A stretch of 12,821 nucleotides of DNA. It comes from RPRB01 sp035501615 (GTDB lineage Bacteria > Myxococcota > Myxococcia > Myxococcales > Myxococcaceae). The translations under genes were made by a program, and so were the position numbers. The stretch lies in contig DATJVY010000168.1 of NCBI GenBank assembly GCA_035501615.1, forward strand, positions 1-12,821, given 5' to 3'. Numbering within the stretch: the stretch's first letter is position 1; each line of letters begins with the position of its first letter. Of the stretch, positions 7,517-12,821 are shown in pieces. The notes under the pieces are model-generated. The model searched no databases. It was not told where the DNA came from and worked only from the letters and a program-made list of their open reading frames with translations.

Positions 7517-7548
7517 CTACGTCCTTGGTCGTACGGCGGAGCACGTAG
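7517..7548. promoter_or_regulatory. Imperfect 32-bp dyad, candidate operator
   Basis: Outer arms CTACGT (7517-7522) and ACGTAG (7543-7548) are perfect complements around a central CGTACG (7530-7535). Comparing one 16-nt half with the reverse complement of the other gives 12 matches. The centre is about 118 nt upstream of the asparaginase ATG and 223 nt upstream of the aqpZ ATG. Spacing and symmetry suit a dimeric regulator, but no regulator gene is in the window and chance cannot be excluded in GC-rich DNA. Confidence 0.35.
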
Positions 7549-7755
7549 AGAACCCCGGGTCCGCGTGGCGTCGGGGACGAGGCAGATCAGCGAAAATCGT
7601 GCTGCGCCATCCTCGGGTCGGACCGCCGCTCGCCTCGGAGCGCGGGTCTTGCAGCCCCGTTTTCACTCGTGCCGGCGACGAGAGGAAAGCATGACGCTCG
7701 CCATACCCGGGGAGCGTGCTAGGACCGGTGCCTCCTCGTTCCTGGCGGTCCCTGG

Positions 7756-8460
7756 ATGGCGCTCTGGCAACGTGCGGCGGCGGAATTGGTCGGGACGTTC
7801 TGGCTCGTGCTCGGCGGATGTGGAAGCGCGGTGATCGCCGCGGCGTTCCCGGGGCTGGGCATCGGCTTCCTGGGCGTGGCGCTCGCCTTCGGGCTCACGG
7901 TGCTCACCATGGCCTTCGCCATCGGCCACGTCTCCGGCTGCCACCTCAATCCGGCGGTCTCGGTGGGGCTGGTCGTGGGAGGGCGGTTCAAGGCCTCCGA
8001 GCTTCCGGCCTACGTCATCGCCCAGGTCGTCGGCGGGGTCATCGCCGCCGTCACGCTCTACCTCATCGCCAGCGGCAAGGCCGGCTTCAGCACCGCGGGC
8101 GGGATGGCGAGCAACGGCTACGGTACGCACTCCCCCGGGGGCTACTCGCTCGGCGCGTGCTTCCTGACCGAGGTGGTGATGACCGCGGCGTTCCTGTTCG
8201 TCATCATGGGCGCCACCGACGAGCGGGCTCCGAAGGGCCTGGCGCCGATCGCGATTGGGCTCTGCCTCACGCTCATCCACCTGGTCTCCATCCCGGTGAC
8301 CAACACCTCGGTGAACCCGGCGCGGAGCACGGGCCCGGCGCTGGTGGTCGGTGGCTGGGCGCTCGAGCAGCTGTGGCTGTTCTGGGTCGCCCCGCCCATC
8401 GGCGCGGCACTCGGAGCGATTGTCTACCGGGTGGTGGCTCCTTCAGCCGCCCGCCGCTGA
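7756..8460 (+). CDS. aqpZ: Aquaporin Z (water channel)
   Basis: Inner-membrane MIP-family channel for rapid osmotic water flow, 234 aa, the usual AqpZ length. Six membrane helices and two half-helix loops are evident. The NPA motifs are at 65-67 (HLNPAVS) and 187-189 (VNPARS). The narrow water-selective filter is preserved: Phe45, His175 and Arg190 match E. coli AqpZ Phe43, His174 and Arg189, with TNTSVNPARST nearly identical. This argues for water rather than glycerol transport. The residue before the first NPA loop histidine is Cys62, where E. coli has Gly. The ATG at 7756 is the only start available before an in-frame stop at 7720-7722; its Shine-Dalgarno is poor. Transcribed divergently from the asparaginase operon. 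A link to osmotic load from amino-acid exchange is speculation. Confidence 0.95.
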   Translation: MALWQRAAAELVGTFWLVLGGCGSAVIAAAFPGLGIGFLGVALAFGLTVLTMAFAIGHVSGCHLNPAVSVGLVVGGRFKASELPAYVIAQVVGGVIAAVTLYLIASGKAGFSTAGGMASNGYGTHSPGGYSLGACFLTEVVMTAAFLFVIMGATDERAPKGLAPIAIGLCLTLIHLVSIPVTNTSVNPARSTGPALVVGGWALEQLWLFWVAPPIGAALGAIVYRVVAPSAARR

Positions 8461-8465
8461 ACGGG

Positions 8466-8500
8466 GGTCCCCGGAGGGCTGGACCTCCGGGTCTGGGACC
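8466..8500 (+). terminator. GC-rich stem-loop after aqpZ, possible terminator
   Basis: Inner perfect stem CCGGAGG (8471-8477) / CCTCCGG (8484-8490) with loop GCTGGA. It is extended by GGTCC (8466-8470) / GGACC (8496-8500) across a 5-nt bulge. It starts 6 nt after the aqpZ stop. No true U-tract follows, so termination may be partial or factor-assisted. Confidence 0.45.
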
Positions 8501-8558
8501 TTGGTCTCATTGCCGGAATTCCCGGGGTTTGCATGGACTCCGGACGAAGGGAGGACGC

Positions 8559-9302
8559 ATGTCGAAGCGCATCATCGGTGCAATCGGGATGGGAGTGCTG
8601 CTCGCCGCCTGTGGCCCCTCGAAGGACGAGTTCGCTGCAGCGCAGCGTGACGCCGCCAACTACAAGAAGCAGTTCACGGACGAGCAGGCCAAGAGCGCGG
8701 ACCTCCAGAAGAAGGTGACCGACCTCCAGGCCCAGAACGACACGCTCACCAAGTCCACCACCCAGCTGACCCAGGAGAAGGGCGAGCTCGAGGCCAAGAG
8801 CAAGCAGTACGAGGAGTTGGCCGGATCGCTGAAGCAGCAGATCCAGAGCGGCGAGGTGGAGATCTCCGAGCTCAAGGGGAAGATGACGGTCAAGCTCAAG
8901 GACAAGGTCGTCTTCGGATCGGGCTCGGCGGCCATCAACAAGCAGGGCCAGCAGGCGCTGGACGCGGTGGCGAAGGCCTTCCAGGGGCTCCAGGGGAAGA
9001 CGGTGATCGTCGCCGGGTACACCGACAACGTTCCGACCGGGTCCAAGGGCCGGTTCAAGGACAACTGGGACCTGTCGACCGAGCGGGCCGTGAGCGTGGT
9101 TCGCTACCTCCAGTCCAAGGGAGTGGACCCGAAGATGCTCGGCGCTGCCGGCTTCTCCGAGTATCGCCCGCTCGCGTCCAACGACACCGCCGACGGGCGC
9201 AGCCAGAACCGCCGGATCGAGATCGCCCTGACCGCGGCCGACTACACCCCGCCGGTGGTCGAGACGCCCACGGGACAGCCAGCGACTCCGCCGGCACGCT
9301 GA
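8559..9302 (+). CDS. OmpA/MotB-type peptidoglycan-binding lipoprotein with coiled coil
   Basis: 247-aa envelope lipoprotein. A short signal peptide ends in the lipobox LAAC with lipidated Cys18 (VLLAAC then GPSKDE). Residues about 24-108 are a charged, Gln/Lys/Glu-rich coiled coil (DLQKKVTDLQAQNDTL). Residues about 112-228 form an OmpA C-terminal domain: VVFGSGSAAINKQG, VAGYTDNVP, NWDLSTERA and a closing NRRIEIAL. The Asp of TDN and the Arg of STERA fit the peptidoglycan diaminopimelate-binding residues of the family. A Pro/Thr-rich tail closes the protein. Start is the ATG at 8559 behind AAGGGAGG (8547-8554). Likely tethers the outer membrane to the cell wall. Downstream 91 nt lies the efflux operon on the same strand; a functional link is not established. 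Asp/Glu after the lipidated Cys is absent at +2 (Gly), consistent with outer-membrane sorting. Confidence 0.88.
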   Translation: MSKRIIGAIGMGVLLAACGPSKDEFAAAQRDAANYKKQFTDEQAKSADLQKKVTDLQAQNDTLTKSTTQLTQEKGELEAKSKQYEELAGSLKQQIQSGEVEISELKGKMTVKLKDKVVFGSGSAAINKQGQQALDAVAKAFQGLQGKTVIVAGYTDNVPTGSKGRFKDNWDLSTERAVSVVRYLQSKGVDPKMLGAAGFSEYRPLASNDTADGRSQNRRIEIALTAADYTPPVVETPTGQPATPPAR

Positions 9303-9371
9303 GACACTGCGGCGAATTCTCCCAGGTCCCCCTCGACAGGGCCCAGGGATGTCGATAACTCGGCGTTTCGA

Positions 9372-9383
9372 CGGACCGGTCCG
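9372..9383. promoter_or_regulatory. 12-bp perfect palindrome upstream of the efflux operon
   Basis: CGGACCGGTCCG is perfectly self-complementary and abuts the Shine-Dalgarno of the adaptor gene. Could be a short operator half-structure or an RNA hairpin affecting initiation; could also be chance in GC-rich DNA. Confidence 0.25.
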
Positions 9384-9390
9384 GGAGGGA
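9383..9390 (+). promoter_or_regulatory. Shine-Dalgarno of the adaptor gene
   Basis: GGGAGGGA, 3 nt before the ATG at 9394 with the GGAG core about 6 nt away. It decides this start over the in-frame ATG at 9349, whose 15 extra residues would precede the lipoprotein signal. Confidence 0.6.
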
Positions 9391-9393
9391 ACG

Positions 9394-10581
9394 ATGGGGC
9401 GCACAGGCGTCACGAGGTGGGTCGTCGCGGGGGGCCTGACTGCGCTCGGGCTCGCCGCGGGCTGCAAGAAGCCGCCGCCACCGCTCCCTCCACCCACGGT
9501 GCTGGTGGCTCCGGCGGTGCAGCAGGACCTCAGCCTCACCGCCGAGTTCGTCGGGACGATCGACGGCTACGTGAACGCCGAGATCCGCGCGCGGGTGAAG
9601 GGGTTCCTCAAGACCCAGGACTACCAGGACGGTGCCTTCGTCAAGAAGGGACAGCTGCTCTTCACCATCGATCCCTCCGAGTACCAGGCGGCGGTCGCGA
9701 AGGCGAAGGGAGCGCTGGGCCGGGCGCAGGCCTCGTACGGGCAGGCCAAGGTGACCGCGGACCGGTACAGGCCGCTGGCCGCGAAGCAGGCGGTGAGCCA
9801 GCAGGACCTGGACGACGCAGTCGCCCAGCAGCAGGCGGCGGCGGCCACGGTCGACTCTGCGAAGGCGGCGCTCGAGGAAGCGCAGATCAACCTGGGGTAC
9901 TGCCGCATCACCTCCCCGGTGGACGGGGTGGCGGGGACGGCGCTCGTTCGGGTGGGCAACCTGGTGGGGCAGGGCGATCCGACGCTCCTCACCACCGTCT
10001 CCCAGCTCGACCCGATGCGGGTGACCTTCCCGATCAGCGAGGCACAATACATGCGGGTGGCGTCCCGCGCGGTGGCGCTGGAGAAGCTGGATCCGCTGGA
10101 CGCGGGCCCCGAGCGTCAGGTGCTGGACCTCGTCCTCGCCGACGGGTCGGTCTATCCCCACAAGGGATGGTTCGTCTCGGTCGGCCGCGAGGTCGAGAAG
10201 GGCACGGGCACCATCCAGGTGCAGGCCGTCTTCCCCAATCCCGAGCGCATCCTTCGCCCCGGGCAGTACGGCCGTGTCCGGATCCCGCGTCCGTCGGAAG
10301 GGAAGCCGATGGTGGTGGTGCCCGAGGGCGCGGTGAAGGAGCTCCAGGGCTCGTTCACCGTCTCCGTGGTCGGACCCGACGACACGGTGCAGGTCAGGAC
10401 GGTCGAGGTGGGCCCCCGCGCAAGCCAGCTGTGGGCGATCACCAAGGGAATCAACGCCGGCGACCGGGTCATCACCCAGGGCGCGCAGAAGGTGTCGGAG
10501 GGCCAGAAGGTCGTCGCCCAGCCGGATCCCGCCGCGCCCGGGGCGAAAGCCGCTGCCCCGGCGGCGGACGCGGGGGGCTGA
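9394..10581 (+). CDS. RND efflux periplasmic adaptor (membrane fusion) lipoprotein, AcrA-like
   Basis: 395-aa adaptor that bridges the inner-membrane RND pump to an outer-membrane channel. The signal peptide ends LGLAAGC with probable lipidated Cys24, followed by a proline run (KKPPPPLPPP). Then come a lipoyl half (about 58-95, AEIRARVKGFL, GAFVKKGQLLFTIDPSEY), an alpha-helical hairpin (about 96-170, Ala/Gln/Lys rich with AVSQQDLDDA), the second lipoyl half (about 175-205, YCRITSPVDGVAG), a beta-barrel (about 210-300, ending RILRPGQYGRVRI) and a membrane-proximal domain (about 300-375). The C-terminus is Ala/Pro rich. Residue -3 of the lipobox is Ala rather than Leu, so lipidation is probable, not certain. 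The stop lies 3 nt before the pump's GTG, so the two are co-translated. Substrate of the pump cannot be read from sequence. Confidence 0.93.
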   Translation: MGRTGVTRWVVAGGLTALGLAAGCKKPPPPLPPPTVLVAPAVQQDLSLTAEFVGTIDGYVNAEIRARVKGFLKTQDYQDGAFVKKGQLLFTIDPSEYQAAVAKAKGALGRAQASYGQAKVTADRYRPLAAKQAVSQQDLDDAVAQQQAAAATVDSAKAALEEAQINLGYCRITSPVDGVAGTALVRVGNLVGQGDPTLLTTVSQLDPMRVTFPISEAQYMRVASRAVALEKLDPLDAGPERQVLDLVLADGSVYPHKGWFVSVGREVEKGTGTIQVQAVFPNPERILRPGQYGRVRIPRPSEGKPMVVVPEGAVKELQGSFTVSVVGPDDTVQVRTVEVGPRASQLWAITKGINAGDRVITQGAQKVSEGQKVVAQPDPAAPGAKAAAPAADAGG

Positions 10582-10584
10582 GCG

Positions 10585-12821
10585 GTGATCTCCGCCTTCT
10601 TCATTCGCCGCCCCATCGTCGCCATCGTCATCTCGATCGTCATGGTGATCGGTGGCGCGGCAGCCGCGCTCCGTCTACCCATCGCCCAGTTCCCGGAGAT
10701 CGTCCCGCCCCAGATCCAGCTGACGACCACCTATACGGGCGCCGATGCGCTCACGGTCGAGCAGTCGGTGGCCACGCCCATCGAGCAGCAGATGAACGGC
10801 GTGGACAACATGCTCTACCTCCAGTCCACCAACGGGAACGACGGGACGCTCACCCAGATCGTCACCTTCGCCCTGGGAACGGACGTCGACATCGACAACG
10901 TCCTGGTCCAGAACCGCTACAGCCAGGCGCAGGCGGTTCTTCCCCAGGAGGTGAAGAACTACGGGGTGACGATCAAGAAGAAGCTGCCGTTCCCTCTGAT
11001 CATCGTCTCGCTCTTCTCGCCCGACAACCGCTACGACGCGAAGTTCCTCGGGAACTACGCGACCATCAACATCATCGACGCGCTGAAGCGCGTGCCCGGG
11101 GTGGGGGACGTCGTCCTCTTCGGATCGTCGGACTATGCGATGCGGATCTGGGTGAACCCGGACACGCTGACCCGGCTGAACATCACCGTCGCCGAGATCC
11201 AGAACGCGGTGAAGGCGCAGAACGTGGTGAACCCCTCGGGCCAGATCGGCGCCGAGCCGGCTCCCGCAGGGCAGCAGTTCACCTACGCGGTCCGCGCGCA
11301 GGGCCGCCTGGTCACCCCCGAGGAGTTCGGGGAGATCGTCGTTCGGGCCAACCCCGACGGCTCGCAGGTCAAGCTGAAGGACGTGGCCCGGATCGAGCTC
11401 GGCGCGCTCACCTACCAGCAGGAGGGCCGCTACAACGGGAAGCCGGGTGGCGTCATCGCCATCTTCCAGACCCCGGGCTCGAACGCGCTGAAAGTCGGCG
11501 AGGGGATCAAGGCCACGATGGCCCAAGTGAAGAAGGCCTTTCCCCAGGGGCTCGAGTACGAGGTCGCCCTCGATACCACCCTCCCGATCACCGAGGGGAT
11601 GCACGAGATCGTGAAGACGCTGCTCGAGGCGATGGTGCTGGTCATCATCGTGGTCTTCATCTTCCTCCAGAGCTGGCGGGCCACGCTGATCCCGCTACTG
11701 GCAGTGCCGGTCTCGCTGGTGGGCACGTTCGCCGTCTTCCCGATGCTGGGGTTCTCGCTGAATACGCTGTCGCTCTTCGGCCTCATCCTGGCCATCGGCC
11801 TGGTGGTCGACGACGCGATCGTCGTGGTCGAGGCGGTCGAGCATCACATCGAGAAGGGGCTCTCGCCCCGGGAAGCGACGACGAAGGCGATGCACGAGGT
11901 GCAGGGGCCGGTGATCGGCATCGCGCTGGTGCTCTCCTCGGTGTTCATCCCGGTGGCCTTCATCCCGGGCATCACCGGGCGGCTCTACCAGCAGTTCGCC
12001 CTGACCATCGCCATCTCGGTGCTGATCTCCGCCTTCAACGCGCTGACCCTGAGCCCTGCGCTCTCGGCGATGCTGCTGAAGTCCAAGCACGGGCAGACGG
12101 GGCTCATGGCCCGGTTCGGCAAGTGGTTCAACGTCCGCTTCGACCGGATGACCGGCGGGTACGTGAAGATCAGCGCCGGCCTGATCCGGAAGACGGTGCT
12201 CGCGATGGCGCTGCTCGCCGGGGTGGCGGTGATCGCCGGGTTCACCGGGTCGCGGATCCCCACCGGCTTCGTTCCCACCGAGGACCAGGGGTACGCGCTC
12301 GCCGCGATCCAGCTCCCCGACGCGGCCTCGCTGCAGCGAACCCGTGAGCTGGGCAAGAAGGTCGAGGAGATCCTCGCCAAGACGCCAGGCATCCGGAGCT
12401 ACACGGTGGTCAGCGGCTTCAACATCCTGACCAACACCGCCTCGAGCTACCTGGGGACGGTGTTCATCGCCTTCAACGAGTGGGCGGAGCGGAAGCACGA
12501 GAGCGAGTCTGCGGCCGGAATCGTCCGGGCGCTCAACGTCGCGTTCTCGAAGCTTCCCGAGGCCCGAGTCTTCGCCTTCCAGCCTCCGGCCATTCCCGGC
12601 ATCGGGACCGCAGGGGGAGCGAACATGATGCTCCAGGACCGCTCCGGGGGCTCGGTGGAGTTCCTGGCGCAGAACGTGAACAAGTTCCTCGCCGCGGCCC
12701 GCAAGCGCCCCGAGTTCCAGGCGGTGACCGCCAACTTCTCGCCGGCGGTACCGCAGATCTTCGTCGAGGTGGACAAGGACAAGGTGCTCAAGCAGGGGGT
12801 GGCGCTGACCGACGTCTACGG
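10585..12821 (+). CDS. HAE1-family RND multidrug efflux pump, AcrB-like, truncated by window edge
   Basis: Inner-membrane proton-driven exporter; about 745 of an expected 1030-1070 residues are present. The GTG start gives VISAFFIRRPIVAIV, the typical HAE1 opening, and lies 3 nt after the adaptor stop with a G-run just upstream. The first membrane helix is at about 9-28, followed by the periplasmic porter region (PEIVPPQIQLTTTYTGA, TPIEQQMNGVDNM). TM4 carries the proton-relay pair Asp409-Asp410 in GLVVDDAIVVVEA, matching AcrB Asp407/408. The second periplasmic loop starts with IPTGFVPTEDQGY. The stretch after the relay reads EAVEHHIEKG where AcrB has ENVERVM, a variant of the family I recall from other phyla. 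No frameshift is seen. Complete protein lies beyond the right edge; the TolC partner is not in the window. Confidence 0.94.
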   Translation, partial: MISAFFIRRPIVAIVISIVMVIGGAAAALRLPIAQFPEIVPPQIQLTTTYTGADALTVEQSVATPIEQQMNGVDNMLYLQSTNGNDGTLTQIVTFALGTDVDIDNVLVQNRYSQAQAVLPQEVKNYGVTIKKKLPFPLIIVSLFSPDNRYDAKFLGNYATINIIDALKRVPGVGDVVLFGSSDYAMRIWVNPDTLTRLNITVAEIQNAVKAQNVVNPSGQIGAEPAPAGQQFTYAVRAQGRLVTPEEFGEIVVRANPDGSQVKLKDVARIELGALTYQQEGRYNGKPGGVIAIFQTPGSNALKVGEGIKATMAQVKKAFPQGLEYEVALDTTLPITEGMHEIVKTLLEAMVLVIIVVFIFLQSWRATLIPLLAVPVSLVGTFAVFPMLGFSLNTLSLFGLILAIGLVVDDAIVVVEAVEHHIEKGLSPREATTKAMHEVQGPVIGIALVLSSVFIPVAFIPGITGRLYQQFALTIAISVLISAFNALTLSPALSAMLLKSKHGQTGLMARFGKWFNVRFDRMTGGYVKISAGLIRKTVLAMALLAGVAVIAGFTGSRIPTGFVPTEDQGYALAAIQLPDAASLQRTRELGKKVEEILAKTPGIRSYTVVSGFNILTNTASSYLGTVFIAFNEWAERKHESESAAGIVRALNVAFSKLPEARVFAFQPPAIPGIGTAGGANMMLQDRSGGSVEFLAQNVNKFLAAARKRPEFQAVTANFSPAVPQIFVEVDKDKVLKQGVALTDVY

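Larger units (their letters stand above)
7415..7755. other. Divergent intergenic region between the asparaginase operon and aqpZ
   Basis: 341 nt separate two divergent genes and must hold both promoters. I could not recognise a convincing -35/-10 pair or a sigma-54 GG-N10-GC pair on either strand; some GC-rich lineages have poorly conserved core promoters. It holds the 32-bp dyad at 7517-7548 and, nearer aqpZ, a short ORF (7691-7834) with a good Shine-Dalgarno. No protein gene is supported in it. Confidence 0.7.

Noticed and set aside
7501..7530. Possible sigma-54 site around TTGCAC
   Set aside because: No GG element sits at the required spacing on either strand.
6710..7690. Plus-strand ORF antisense to the asparaginase
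   Set aside because: Shadow of a gene with intact catalytic motifs; only its last part (7691-7834) has a plausible own start and is listed as a weak finding.
7716..8558. Long in-frame extension upstream of the OmpA-like lipoprotein
   Set aside because: It reads aqpZ out of frame; the true start at 8559 has a strong ribosome site and begins a lipoprotein signal peptide.
9417..12347. 976-codon plus-strand ORF across the adaptor and pump
   Set aside because: Runs in another frame of two recognisable RND genes and yields Arg/Gly/Pro-rich low-complexity protein without family features.
1..12821. tRNA, rRNA, CRISPR array, insertion sequence, attachment site or origin
   Set aside because: No repeat-spacer pattern, transposase, tRNA-like fold or terminal inverted repeats were seen on reading both strands; almost all bases are accounted for by coding sequence.

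Overview
This is a GC-rich window (by eye about two thirds G+C) from a Gram-negative bacterium. Signal-peptide porin, lipoprotein, membrane-fusion and RND-pump genes show that the cell has an outer membrane. Strong third-position GC bias fills the non-coding frames with long spurious ORFs. Codon bias and protein types would suit Myxococcota/deltaproteobacterial lineages or Acidobacteriota, but nothing here fixes the phylum. No mobile element, RNA gene or CRISPR array is visible.

Left half (1 to 7414, all minus strand, reading right to left): a compact five-gene operon. It encodes a periplasmic type II L-asparaginase, a DcaP-like outer-membrane porin (1 nt gap), two tandem AspT-family aspartate:alanine antiporters, and a PLP-dependent aspartate 4-decarboxylase, AspD, whose last codons lie off the left edge. 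Together they form an apparently complete asparagine-to-alanine route. The porin admits substrate, the asparaginase makes aspartate and ammonia in the periplasm, AspT swaps aspartate for alanine, and AspD turns aspartate into alanine and CO2 while consuming a cytoplasmic proton. AspT/AspD is a known proton-motive decarboxylation cycle. Its fusion into one operon with a periplasmic asparaginase, a dedicated porin and a second, diverged AspT copy is the most interesting content of the window.

Centre (7415 to 7755): a 341-nt divergent intergenic region with an imperfect 32-bp dyad that could be an operator. No convincing sigma-70 or sigma-54 promoter was recognised.

Right half (7756 to 12821, all plus strand): an AqpZ-type water channel ending in a GC-rich stem-loop, then an OmpA/MotB-type peptidoglycan-binding lipoprotein, then a two-gene efflux operon. 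That operon encodes an AcrA-like periplasmic adaptor lipoprotein and an AcrB-like HAE1-family RND pump running off the right edge. No TolC-type outer-membrane channel or regulator is inside the window.
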